Part shown: positions 16,706 to 24,490 of the stretch, one piece after another
How positions within the stretch are numbered: the stretch's first letter is position 1
Layout: every line of letters begins with the position of its first letter
Source of the DNA: Actinobacteria bacterium HGW-Actinobacteria-1
Lineage (GTDB): Bacteria > Actinomycetota > Coriobacteriia > Anaerosomatales > Anaerosomataceae
DNA length: 64,000 nucleotides
NCBI GenBank assembly: GCA_002841355.1
Contig: PHFB01000002.1
Span: 1 to 64,000, forward strand
Reading direction: 5' to 3'
The notes under the pieces: model-generated
Told to the model about the DNA's origin: nothing
What the model saw: only the letters and a program-made list of their open reading frames with translations
Databases searched by the model: none
Program-made: the position numbers and the translations under genes

Positions 16706-17845
16706 CTACCAGCTCGACTTCGGCGCACTCGGTAAGTCATCGAGGAGCACGAACTCGTACCCCTTCTTCTTGAGCTCGTGGATGATCCACGGCAGCGCCT
16801 TGATGGTCTGCGCGCGATCACCTCCACCGTCGTGGAGCAAGATCACAGAACCGGGTTTGGCAGCCGCGATCACCGACTTCGCTATGGCGCCCGCCTCGGC
16901 ACCCTTCCGCCAGTCCTGCGGATCGACGGTCCATAAGACCGGCCGGAGGCCTGCCGCCTTGATCGCCTTGTACGCCGGGCCGTCGATCTTGCCCATCGGC
17001 GGCCGGAACCACTTGGGCGTCGCACCGGTCATCCAACGCACCATGTCGCTCTCGCCGTCGAGTTCGCGCTTCAGAACCTCCGGCGTCGCCCCCGTGAGGT
17101 CGATGTGATGGTAGGTGTGGTTCCCGATGGCGTGACCCTCGTCCACGATGCGCTTCGCGAGCTTCGGCTCGCGCTTCACGCGCAGGCCGACGGTGAAGAA
17201 CGTCGCAGGTACGCGTTCGGTCTTGAGAATATCGAGGATCTTCGCCGTCTGGGTGGGCCAGGGCCCATCGTCGAAGGTAAGTGCAACGACCTTTTTGCCG
17301 CCGCCGTTCACCCGCCGAAGCACCATGGGCGTGGCAGGCAGCACGGTTTCGCTCGCAACCACATCGCCGGAGACTGCACCCACGACCACGCGCTCGATGC
17401 CGGCCGAACCCGGAGCGGCCATGGTGAGCACAGCACCCTTACCGACGATCGTCGTGGGCACGGGGATCGCACGCGTCTCCTCGGCGGTGGGCTCGACCTT
17501 GTCGACGCCGGGGATCAGCTCGAGCGTGTCGCCGGGTCGAACGCGCTCGTCCAGCCGCGCTTCGGTGCCGTTGACACGCACCTCCACCTGCTCGCCGCCA
17601 CCGGCGACGATCACGCGTCGGTCGGTCGCCGAGAGAAGGTCGCCCGGGTGCGCTGCGATGGGCTGCTCGGCGATGATCTCCGCCACGCTGTCGCCCACAC
17701 CGACCAGATACTCGCGTCCGTCGATCTGCACCGGAACGCGTCCGAACACACCTTGCGCCAGGAACGCGAACAGGCCGAATGCCGCAAGGATTCCTGCGGC
17801 CTTCAGCGCGGTGCGTGCGGTGTGCGAGTGGATGTACGTTGCCAT
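16706..17845 (-). CDS. Membrane-anchored polysaccharide deacetylase with N-terminal DUF348-like part
   Basis: About 379 residues from ATG 17845. A GTG at 17884 is an alternative start overlapping the YbaK gene; neither has a good ribosome site. One membrane helix about 15-35 puts the rest outside. Residues about 40-130 resemble DUF348/resuscitation-factor-type wall domains. The NodB deacetylase domain (about 190-375) has TFDDGPWPTQT, metal ligands in HAIGNHTYHH, RPPMGKID, and the terminal VILLHDGGGDR. It probably removes acetyl or similar groups from wall glycan. Confidence 0.9.
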   Translation of the reverse strand: MATYIHSHTARTALKAAGILAAFGLFAFLAQGVFGRVPVQIDGREYLVGVGDSVAEIIAEQPIAAHPGDLLSATDRRVIVAGGGEQVEVRVNGTEARLDERVRPGDTLELIPGVDKVEPTAEETRAIPVPTTIVGKGAVLTMAAPGSAGIERVVVGAVSGDVVASETVLPATPMVLRRVNGGGKKVVALTFDDGPWPTQTAKILDILKTERVPATFFTVGLRVKREPKLAKRIVDEGHAIGNHTYHHIDLTGATPEVLKRELDGESDMVRWMTGATPKWFRPPMGKIDGPAYKAIKAAGLRPVLWTVDPQDWRKGAEAGAIAKSVIAAAKPGSVILLHDGGGDRAQTIKALPWIIHELKKKGYEFVLLDDLPSAPKSSW

Positions 17846-17855
17846 AGCCGTGTGA

Positions 17856-18356
17856 CTATCGCGCGATTTCGCAGAGCTGTCCACCGGTGATCTCGATGAG
17901 TTTCGGAAGCGTCATACGTACCATCGAGCTTGGCGTGCCGCCGGCAGGGTAGATGACTTCGAAGCGGGTCAGCGACTCGTCGATGAACACCGGGAGGTCC
18001 GCCGGAAGGGCGAACGGGGACACGCCGCCGATGGCGAAACCCGTGGCCGAGCGAACCGTCTCGGCATCCGCGAACGCAGCTGACCCGGCCTCCATGAGCG
18101 CCGCGATTGCCGCCGAATCTCCGCGGCGATCGCCTGCGACGAGCGCGAGGAGCGGCCGCCCGTCGGCGACGAAGACGAGCGACTTCACGATCTGGCCAAG
18201 CTCACAGCCCATGGCGTCAGCGGCCATCTGGGCGGTCTTGGTCGACTGCTCGAAATGAACGAGCCCATCCGCAAGCCCGTGGCTCTCGAGAAAGGCCAGG
18301 ACACGCCCGGCCGAACCCGTGCGTTTTGGCTCAACGGTACCGTTGCCCTCGCTCAT
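17856..18356 (-). CDS. YbaK/EbsC-family aminoacyl-tRNA deacylase
   Basis: 166 residues; ATG after AAAGGGAG, overlapping the upstream GNAT stop (ATGA). Matches YbaK: AADAMGCELGQIVKSLVFV, the conserved Lys there, ATGFAIGGVSPFALP and FEVIYPAGGTPSSMVRM. This family edits mischarged tRNA, for example Cys-tRNA(Pro), in trans. The exact tRNA is not inferable. Confidence 0.92.
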   Translation of the reverse strand: MSEGNGTVEPKRTGSAGRVLAFLESHGLADGLVHFEQSTKTAQMAADAMGCELGQIVKSLVFVADGRPLLALVAGDRRGDSAAIAALMEAGSAAFADAETVRSATGFAIGGVSPFALPADLPVFIDESLTRFEVIYPAGGTPSSMVRMTLPKLIEITGGQLCEIAR

Positions 18357-18997
18357 GCGCTCCCTTTCTGCCTGATGTTCGGCACCGGTGTCCGCTGTGG
18401 AACCCGCAGCGGAAGCCGGAGTGATTCCAGCACGACTTCGAGATTCTCCGTCCAGGCCGCCAGCGAGCGCAAGTCAAGCTGCATGAGCGGCATCGTCGGG
18501 TGCGGTTTCGCAACGGTGAACCCCATACGCAGCAAGAACTCCACGCCAACGACCGGCGAGAGCGCGTAGTCGGTGCGCGAAGTCGTGGCGTACGCCTGGA
18601 CGGTGCGCTCGCCCCGCGTCACCAGATCGCGTAGGGCTGCCTGCATGAGCAGCTTCCCCAGACCGCGTTGCCGGGCCTCCGGCGTGATGTGCATGCACAT
18701 GATGAGCACGGCGCGCTGATTCGGCGGACCAGCCGGCATGACCTGGGCCTGCGGCACGAGCGAAGCCGGCGCGTACTTGATGAAGCCGAGCACCTCGCCG
18801 TCGACGACCGCGATGCGCCCGCAGTCGCCCCACTCGTCGTTCACGCGATCGATCCACGCACGCGCAAGCTCGCCGTCGCACCGCTCTCCACATCGTGGCG
18901 CAAGCGGCTCGGCGGTCTCCCAGAACACGCAGCCCGGGCAGCCCGGAGGAAGCTGCTCGATCAGGCCGCCGACCAGAGGTCGGAACTTTCGCGCCAC
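18353..18997 (-). CDS. GNAT-family N-acetyltransferase
   Basis: 214 residues. N-terminal Cys-rich segment (GCPGCVFWE, then CGERCDGEL) followed by GNAT core with acetyl-CoA loop ITPEARQRGLGKLLMQAAL and C-terminal LLRMGFTVAKPHPTMPLMQ. Similar proteins occur in many Gram-positive anaerobes without assigned substrate. Translationally coupled to the YbaK gene. Confidence 0.85.
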   Translation of the reverse strand: MARKFRPLVGGLIEQLPPGCPGCVFWETAEPLAPRCGERCDGELARAWIDRVNDEWGDCGRIAVVDGEVLGFIKYAPASLVPQAQVMPAGPPNQRAVLIMCMHITPEARQRGLGKLLMQAALRDLVTRGERTVQAYATTSRTDYALSPVVGVEFLLRMGFTVAKPHPTMPLMQLDLRSLAAWTENLEVVLESLRLPLRVPQRTPVPNIRQKGSA

Positions 18998-19007
18998 CGT
19001 TGCACCT

Positions 19008-19697
19008 TCATTCGTCGTCGTCGCGCGTCATTTCCTTGAACTTATCGAGCATACGCCGCCCGGTTCCACTCTTGAACGACTTGCCGACGGCGATCGCCGC
19101 CGACATGCCCGCGTCGTACGCCTGCTTCGCGACCTTCGCGCCAGCGTCCTTGGCAACCGCAGCGCCTTTCGCGGCAGCTTTCGCGGCGCCGCCCGACGAC
19201 TGCAGGTCGGCGTAGCGGGCCGAGATGATCACCGCGCCGCCGTCGAACCCCTCTACAAGCTCACCAGGCACCTCGAGACGCCCGACAGCCACGTCTCCGA
19301 GGATACCCGTGGAAACCCGCATCATAGACAGCGAGCCGTCCTTGAGTGCGAACGTGACGTCATCGACCGCGCCAACGGCACCTCCGTCCGCCGAGCGAAC
19401 CGGCATGCCGCTCCATTGCACCGTCACGTCCCAGCTGTAGCCGAGTACCCGCGCGCCGTCCGACTCGGACGGAAGGGACTTGGCATCGAGCGCGAAGCCG
19501 TCGTCGTTCGGCGTCAGTTGCGTGAGCGGCACGTACATCGGCGCTCGCGCGATCACGTTGGCCATGCGCGGGCGCGTGACCGAAACGCCGATCGCGCGCG
19601 GCTCGGAGGGATGGAAGAGCACCTCGGACACCGTGCCGAGGAGCTTCCCGCGACTGCTGACTATGGTTGCGCCCTCAACGGCGGAGACACGTGGCAC
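19008..19697 (-). CDS. PRC-barrel domain protein
   Basis: 229 residues from GTG 19697, with GGGAG seven bases upstream. Two PRC-barrel-like units: VEGATIVSSRGKLLGTVSEVLFHP at the start and SADGGAVGAVDDVTFALKDG around 115-160. An Ala/Lys-rich helix about 165-215 follows. No membrane segment. PRC barrels bind RNA or protein partners; role unknown. It follows the YtxH gene in the same direction. Confidence 0.75.
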   Translation of the reverse strand: MPRVSAVEGATIVSSRGKLLGTVSEVLFHPSEPRAIGVSVTRPRMANVIARAPMYVPLTQLTPNDDGFALDAKSLPSESDGARVLGYSWDVTVQWSGMPVRSADGGAVGAVDDVTFALKDGSLSMMRVSTGILGDVAVGRLEVPGELVEGFDGGAVIISARYADLQSSGGAAKAAAKGAAVAKDAGAKVAKQAYDAGMSAAIAVGKSFKSGTGRRMLDKFKEMTRDDDE

Positions 19698-19718
19698 GGC
19701 AACACTCCCTGTTAACGA

Positions 19719-19747
19719 CGAGACCGACCGCATGGCGGCCGGTCTCG
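19719..19747 (-). other. Stem-loop between YtxH and PRC genes
   Basis: CGAGACCG...CGGTCTCG with an inner CCGC/GCGG stem and ATG loop. No T-run follows, so it is more likely an mRNA-stabilising or processing hairpin than a terminator. Confidence 0.5.
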
Positions 19748-19769
19748 GACAGCACGTCATAGAGAGAGT

Positions 19770-20282
19770 TTACTCGGGAAGGTCCAGTTCGGGCTCGGGA
19801 TTCTTCACGGCGACCTTCTCGGCCACCTTGTCGAGCAGATCCTCGGCCTTCGTCTCGGCGGTCTCGACACCGCTCTTCACGGCCTCGCCGACCTTGTGCA
19901 CGGTCTCCTTGGCGACCGGCGCATACTCAACGACCTTGTCCTTCGCCTGGAGCGACACGGTCTCGACTTGCTCGCGCAGACGGTCGCGCGCGGCGTCGAT
20001 CTTCACCCGAAGCTCCTCGGCGGTCTCCGTGGCCTTCTCCTTGCCGGTCTCGTAGACACCGGAGACCTTCTCGCGGCCGGTCTCGTAGACTTCCGCTACC
20101 TTCTCGCGGCCGGTCTCGTAGAACTCCATGCCTTCGCCCCAGTAGTCCTTCGCCTTCTCGGCGATGAACTCGCGGTTCTCCTTGCCGGAGCGCGGCGCGA
20201 ACAGCAGCCCGAGAACGGCACCGACGATGCCGCCGAGCAGGAACGCGCCGAGGATGCTTTCACCTCTGCGATAGTCGTACAT
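19770..20282 (-). CDS. YtxH-like membrane protein with amphipathic 11-residue repeats
   Basis: 170 residues from ATG 20282 after GGAGGTG. One membrane segment at about 10-28 (LGAFLLGGIVGAVLGLLFAP), as in YtxH general-stress proteins, then a long charged helical tail. Near residues 53-85 an 11-residue unit repeats: VYETGREKVSG and variants. It may span the membrane and act as an envelope or stress protein; no direct function known. Confidence 0.8.
   Translation of the reverse strand: MYDYRRGESILGAFLLGGIVGAVLGLLFAPRSGKENREFIAEKAKDYWGEGMEFYETGREKVAEVYETGREKVSGVYETGKEKATETAEELRVKIDAARDRLREQVETVSLQAKDKVVEYAPVAKETVHKVGEAVKSGVETAETKAEDLLDKVAEKVAVKNPEPELDLPE
20043..20127 (-). repeat. 33-base tandem repeat in the YtxH-like gene
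   Basis: Two full 33-base units (20043-20075, 20076-20108) and a 19-base partial unit, each opening GCCGGTCTCGTAGA on the plus strand. They encode the YETGREK repeats. The high DNA identity suggests recent expansion. Confidence 0.8.
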
Positions 20283-20311
20283 CACACACCTCCGTCGTCG
20301 GGCAACGTCTC

Positions 20312-20332
20312 ACGGAAGCTAGTGGCTTCCGT
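20312..20332 (-). other. Hairpin after the D-Ala-D-Ala ligase gene
   Basis: ACGGAAGC-N5-GCTTCCGT, eight perfect pairs, 17 bases after the stop of ddl. No T-run, so its role as terminator is uncertain. Confidence 0.45.
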
Positions 20333-20349
20333 ACCTACTCCTATACCCA

Positions 20350-21300
20350 TCACTCTATCCCATCGAGCGCTGCACGGGCGAGAAGCTCTACCAACTCTTG
20401 GAAGTTGATGCCCACCGCTGCGGCGGCCATCGGGAGAAGCGACGTCTCGGTCATGCCCGGCGACGTGTTCACTTCCAGCACCTGCGGAACGCCATCCGCA
20501 CCCACCACCATATCCACGCGACTGACATGCCGACAGCCGAGGAGCCGGTGCACTTCGGCCGCCAGCCGCACGACTTCGGCCATCACGGCATCGTCGAGGC
20601 GGGCTGGAACGTAGTACTCGGTCTCACCCGGCGTATACATAGCCGAGAAGTCGAAGAGCCCCGAGAGGGCGACCATCTCGACCGGCGGCAACACGCGCAG
20701 CCCGTCGGGCCCGTCGAGCACGGAGACCGCCAGCTCGGCGCCATCGATCCAGCGCTCCACGATCGCCTTGTCGCCGTAGCTGAGCGCGTTCATGAGCGCG
20801 TTGGGGAGCTCGGCGGCCTCGGTGACGCGCGTAAGCCCCAGCGCCGAGCCCTGCTCGGCGGGCTTCACGACAAGCGGGAAGCCACCCACGGCGTCCGGGA
20901 CGAGATCGAGCGCGGTCGCCGCGCCCATCTCCTTGAAAGCCGCTGTGCTGAACGTCACCCACGCGGGCGTGGGGATGCCGTTCTCGGCGAAGAGGCGCTT
21001 GGAGACCGCCTTGTCCCACGCGAGCGTCGATGCGACCACGCCCGGTCCGGTATACGGGATGCCGAGGAACTCGAGCACCTCCTGGATGGTGCCGTCCTCG
21101 CCGTACTTGCCGTGCAGCGCGATGTACGCCGCATCCGGGCGCTCCGAGCGAAGCGCCGGCACGAGGTCGGCGGTGACGTCGAGCGGCACCACGCGGTAGC
21201 CGCGCTCGGTGAGCGCCTCGCACACGCGACGGCCGCTCCTGAGCGACACCTCGCGCTCCAGCGAACGCCCGCCCATGAGGACCGCTATCTTCTCTTTCAT
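20350..21300 (-). CDS. ddl: D-alanine--D-alanine ligase
   Basis: 316 residues; ATG 21300 after AGGGGAGG, overlapping the upstream stop. Cytoplasmic ATP-grasp enzyme joining two D-Ala for peptidoglycan. N-terminal VLMGGRSLEREVSLRSG, GIPYTGPGVVAS, ATP-binding FPLVVKPAEQGSALG, and C-terminal metal/substrate loop EVNTSPGMTETSLLP. Full length. Coupled to a T-box-regulated aminotransferase, so it likely shares that control. Confidence 0.92.
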   Translation of the reverse strand: MKEKIAVLMGGRSLEREVSLRSGRRVCEALTERGYRVVPLDVTADLVPALRSERPDAAYIALHGKYGEDGTIQEVLEFLGIPYTGPGVVASTLAWDKAVSKRLFAENGIPTPAWVTFSTAAFKEMGAATALDLVPDAVGGFPLVVKPAEQGSALGLTRVTEAAELPNALMNALSYGDKAIVERWIDGAELAVSVLDGPDGLRVLPPVEMVALSGLFDFSAMYTPGETEYYVPARLDDAVMAEVVRLAAEVHRLLGCRHVSRVDMVVGADGVPQVLEVNTSPGMTETSLLPMAAAAVGINFQELVELLARAALDGIE

Positions 21301-22565
21301 GCGGACTTGGCCTCCCCTTCAAGCACACCCGCGGCCTGGAAGGCGCGGTAGAGCTCCAGTCGGTCTTCCAGCACTTCGGCAAGGCGACGTACGCCTTCCC
21401 GGATATCGTCGGGCTCCGCGAAGCAGAACGCCAGCCGCATGCAGTTCCGACCGCGGCCGTCGGGGAAGAACGCGTCGCCGGGCACGTACGTGACGCCCGC
21501 CTCGACCGCCTCAGCAAGAAGCGGCTTCACATCGAGGAACTCGGGCAGCTCGACCCACACGAAGAAGCCGCCCTCGGGGCGCGTGTAGCGCACTTCCAGT
21601 GGCAGGTGCTCGGCAAGCGCTTCGAGCATGGCGTCGCGGCGCTCGGCGTACGTGCGCGTGAGGTCTTGGAGCACGCGGCGCCAGCGGGTGCCCGAGAAGT
21701 ACTTCTCGGCAGTGACCTGCGCGTATGCGCTGCCGCAGAGATCGGCGGCCTGCTTCGCGAGGAGCAGCTTGCCGAGGATCGGCGCTGGCGCCGCCACCCA
21801 CCCGAGGCGCAGGCCCGGCGCGAAGATCTTGCTCATCGTGCCCAGGTAGATGACGTCGTCGTCGAGCGCGCGCAGGGGCTTGGCGTGCCCACCCTCGAAG
21901 CGCAGGCGCCCGTACGGGTCGTCCTCTACGAGCGGGATGTCGTACTCGCGCGAGAGCTCGACGAGCCTGCGGCGGCGCTCCGGCGTGAGCGTCACGCCCG
22001 CGGGGTTCTGGAAGTTGGGGATCGTGTAGATGAACTTCGCGCCGCGCGGTCCAAGCTCGCGGAGCTTCTCCTCGAGCAGGTCCACGCGCATGCCGTCCTC
22101 GTCCATCGGGATGCACACGACATTCGGCTGATACGCCGAGAACGCCTGCAGCGCGCCGAGGTACGTAGGCCCCTCGGTGATGATCGTATCGCCGGGGTCG
22201 ATGAAGATCTTCGCGATGAGATCGAGCGCCTGCTGCGCGCCCGCGGTCACGATGAGGTCCTCGGCCTTGAGGCGTACGCCGTTCTCGGCCATGAGCTCGA
22301 CGATGATGGAGCGCAGCTGGCCGCGGCCCTCGGAAGAGCCATACTGGAGCGCCTCGGCGCCGTGCTCGCGGATGGCGGCGGCCGCGGCGCGCGCGACGGC
22401 CTCGGTGGGGACGCGGGAGACTTCGGGCATGCCGCCCGAGAGCGAGATGATGTCGGGACGCGATGCTGCGGCGAACAGGTCGCGCACTGCCGAGGAGCGA
22501 ATGGCGCCCATGCGCTCGGCGTAACGGCCGTCCCACCTGTCGAAGACCACTCTCGCGGTACCCAT
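21297..22565 (-). CDS. PLP-dependent aminotransferase, class I (2-aminoadipate/LysN-like)
   Basis: 422 residues from ATG 22565 with GAGGGTG upstream; an in-frame reading extending to 22718 would run through the T-box leader and is rejected. Signature parts: SLSGGMPEVSRVPT, QYGSSEGRGQLR, TIPNFQNPAGVTL, the PLP-Lys in YLGTMSKIFAPGLRLGW, and CMRLAFCFAEPDDIREG. This subgroup transaminates aromatic, branched-chain or aminoadipate substrates. The T-box leader shows that expression follows the charging of one tRNA. Confidence 0.92.
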   Translation of the reverse strand: MGTARVVFDRWDGRYAERMGAIRSSAVRDLFAAASRPDIISLSGGMPEVSRVPTEAVARAAAAAIREHGAEALQYGSSEGRGQLRSIIVELMAENGVRLKAEDLIVTAGAQQALDLIAKIFIDPGDTIITEGPTYLGALQAFSAYQPNVVCIPMDEDGMRVDLLEEKLRELGPRGAKFIYTIPNFQNPAGVTLTPERRRRLVELSREYDIPLVEDDPYGRLRFEGGHAKPLRALDDDVIYLGTMSKIFAPGLRLGWVAAPAPILGKLLLAKQAADLCGSAYAQVTAEKYFSGTRWRRVLQDLTRTYAERRDAMLEALAEHLPLEVRYTRPEGGFFVWVELPEFLDVKPLLAEAVEAGVTYVPGDAFFPDGRGRNCMRLAFCFAEPDDIREGVRRLAEVLEDRLELYRAFQAAGVLEGEAKSA

Positions 22566-22846
22566 CGCGATCACCCTCACCCGGGCAACGTGCCCCGGAA
22601 ACGAAGAAACGGCCTCCCCTGGGAACAGGGCGAGGGCCGCTCGCGGTACCACCTGTCTTCTACCGGACGCCGATAGCGCGCCTGGTCTCGAATCCGGAGG
22701 TAACGGCTCCTGGTGCACCGTCCGCTTCCTTCGACTCCCGGGAGTCGCCCTGGCGGAGAACCTGTGGAGGGGTGGCCGGGCCGATGGTGCCCTCTTCCCT
22801 CACGTTCACGAGATGTGATCGGCGAAAGCCGCCGAGTGTTGGGGGA
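22566..22846 (-). ncRNA. T-box leader of the aminotransferase-ddl operon
   Basis: Leader of about 280 bases. The diagnostic T-box AGGTGGTACCGCG is at 22654-22642, preceded by a conserved stem III-type element around CCGTTACCTCC (about 22709-22699). The T-box can pair with the terminator's 5' arm region to form an antiterminator. Uncharged tRNA would allow read-through. The specifier codon in stem I could not be assigned by eye. Confidence 0.88.
22603..22639 (-). terminator. Terminator of the T-box leader
   Basis: On the minus strand CGGCC...CCCTG-TTC-CCAGGGG...GGCCG followed by TTTCTTC. It lies directly after the T-box sequence and is the competing structure to the antiterminator. Confidence 0.8.
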
Positions 22847-22847
22847 C

Positions 22848-22877
22848 ACCTTAGCGCGCGCGGGGGGTGAGGGTCAA
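22848..22877 (-). promoter_or_regulatory. Promoter of the T-box operon
   Basis: -35 TTGACC at 22877-22872, 18-base spacer, -10 TAAGGT at 22853-22848 on the minus strand. It places the transcript start just ahead of the leader. Confidence 0.5.
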
Positions 22878-22968
22878 GGGAAGGAGCCGAGGCAACACCC
22901 CGGTTGAGCACACCGCGCGCGTGCCGCATACTTCGGGCAATCAGCACCGCTGCACCGGAGGAGGCGAC

Positions 22969-23916
22969 ATGACCCGCACCCGATCGCTCGTGCGCTCCCT
23001 CGCAGGGTCACTGCCAGACACCCTCCGCTTCGGTCGCGTCCCGACCGCCCGCGACTACCCCTCCCCGATCGCGACTGGCGCCGCAGGCAACGCCGTCATC
23101 GCCGAGACGCTCCGCGCTGGCAAGCCCTGCCTCGTCACGCGGCTGGGGCTCTCGGAAGTGAGCTGCGTGAGCCACTATCGCCGTTGGCGCCGACCGGCGC
23201 TCCTGAACGCCGCCTACCCGCCGTACGTGCGCGAGCTCATCCACGTGAACGCCGGCGTCTTCCCCGATGACGACGGGACGCTGGATCGCTTCTCGGCGCA
23301 GTTCCTGAAGGCAGCCGAAGCAGCCGACGTGATGGCGGTGTGGCTCAACCGAGGCGAGGACGCTGTGGTGCGCGAACGTTGCCCGCACGCGCGACTCGTC
23401 GACCTGCCCTCGCTTGATTCCATGTGCTTCGAGCAGCCATGGTCGGCGGAGCTGGCGGGCAGGCGAGTGCTCGTCGTCCACCCATTTGCCGAGACGATCT
23501 CATCGCAGTACCGCGACCACCGGCGCGAGCTGTTCGACGACCCGCTGGTACTGCCTGAGTTCGAGCTCAAGACGCTCATGCCGCCGCAGTCCATCGCCGG
23601 TGCACGATGCGGCTTCTCCGACTGGTTCGCTGCACTTGAGGACACCTGCGAGCGCATCGCCAAGCACGATTTCGACATCGCGATCATCGGCGCAGGCGCC
23701 TACGGTCTGCCCATCGGCGCGTTCGTGAAAGGTCTCGGCAAACAGGCGGTGCACATGGGCGGTGCGACCCAGCTCCTCTTCGGCATCATCGGACGCCGCT
23801 GGGAGGTCGAGTACGCCGACACGATCGTGCCGCTCGTGAACGAGCACTGGACGCGGCCCTCTCCTGCCGAGACGCCCACGGGCGCCGACTCGGTGGAGTC
23901 GGGCTGCTACTGGTAG
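22969..23916 (+). CDS. Conserved protein, possible GT-D-fold glycosyltransferase
   Basis: 315 residues from ATG 22969 after GGAGGAGG. No signal peptide or helix. The segment near residues 235-285 (DIAIIGAGAYGLPIGAFVKG, then QAVHMGGATQLLFGI) is characteristic of a widespread family that resembles GT-D/SP_1767-type glycosyltransferases. The N-terminal half has CLVTRLGLSEVSCV. Function unproven; glycan-related activity is the best guess. Stops face the idi-like gene, four bases apart. Confidence 0.7.
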   Translation: MTRTRSLVRSLAGSLPDTLRFGRVPTARDYPSPIATGAAGNAVIAETLRAGKPCLVTRLGLSEVSCVSHYRRWRRPALLNAAYPPYVRELIHVNAGVFPDDDGTLDRFSAQFLKAAEAADVMAVWLNRGEDAVVRERCPHARLVDLPSLDSMCFEQPWSAELAGRRVLVVHPFAETISSQYRDHRRELFDDPLVLPEFELKTLMPPQSIAGARCGFSDWFAALEDTCERIAKHDFDIAIIGAGAYGLPIGAFVKGLGKQAVHMGGATQLLFGIIGRRWEVEYADTIVPLVNEHWTRPSPAETPTGADSVESGCYW

Positions 23917-23920
23917 ACGC

Positions 23921-24490
23921 TCAGCACGCGGCGACCAGTGCGTGCGGGGGATAGACGCTCAGAGCTTCCAACAGCCAGGGCGCGAACGTCTCTGGCGCTG
24001 ACGCCGCGAGCGTATCGAGCATCTCCGCGTCGAAAGCGCGCACCTCGGCGACCTCGGCCGGATCCGGATTGTGAAGATCGCGCACGCGTCCGACCAGGAT
24101 GTGACACAGCTCGTGCTCGGCGCCAAGTCCTTTGAAGCCGGCCTGGTAGATGATTCTCCCCACCGGACGAAGGGCGTCGGCGGTGCAGCGCAGCTCCTCC
24201 GTGATACGTCGCGATGCCGCCTCCACAATATCCTCACCCGGCTCCGGATGTCCGGCGCAACTATCTGCCCAGAACAATGGCCACAGCCGTTTGTGTGCAC
24301 TCCTTCGCGCCAGCACTATGCGGTCAGCGTCGTCGACGAGCAGGACCATGAACGCTCGATGCAACAAACCACGCCGCGAATGCGCCTCGGCCCGCGACAG
24401 ACAGCCAAGCACATTGTCATGAGCGTCGACTGCGATCACTCGCTCGTCATCGACCCAAGCAGCTCGGGCGGTCGTTGCGCTATCCAGCAT
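23921..24490 (-). CDS. NUDIX protein of the isopentenyl-diphosphate isomerase family
   Basis: 189 residues. Start at 24490 lies inside the ribBA 3' end (11-base overlap), so it is coupled to ribBA. Idi-type features: RRSAHKRLWPLFWADSCAGHPEPGE with NUDIX helix EAASRRITEEL, acidic pair Glu125/Glu127 in AEHELCH, and Trp172 in FAPWLL. The catalytic Cys that directly precedes GHP in type 1 isomerases is Ala79 here, with Cys78 one place earlier. It may isomerise IPP to DMAPP for prenyl-FMN synthesis, or be a changed NUDIX enzyme. Confidence 0.75.
   Translation of the reverse strand: MLDSATTARAAWVDDERVIAVDAHDNVLGCLSRAEAHSRRGLLHRAFMVLLVDDADRIVLARRSAHKRLWPLFWADSCAGHPEPGEDIVEAASRRITEELRCTADALRPVGRIIYQAGFKGLGAEHELCHILVGRVRDLHNPDPAEVAEVRAFDAEMLDTLAASAPETFAPWLLEALSVYPPHALVAAC

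Noticed and set aside
22566-22718. N-terminal extension of the aminotransferase to 22718
   Set aside because: The added 51 codons cover the T-box and terminator; the ATG at 22565 has a ribosome site and matches the family's usual N-terminus.
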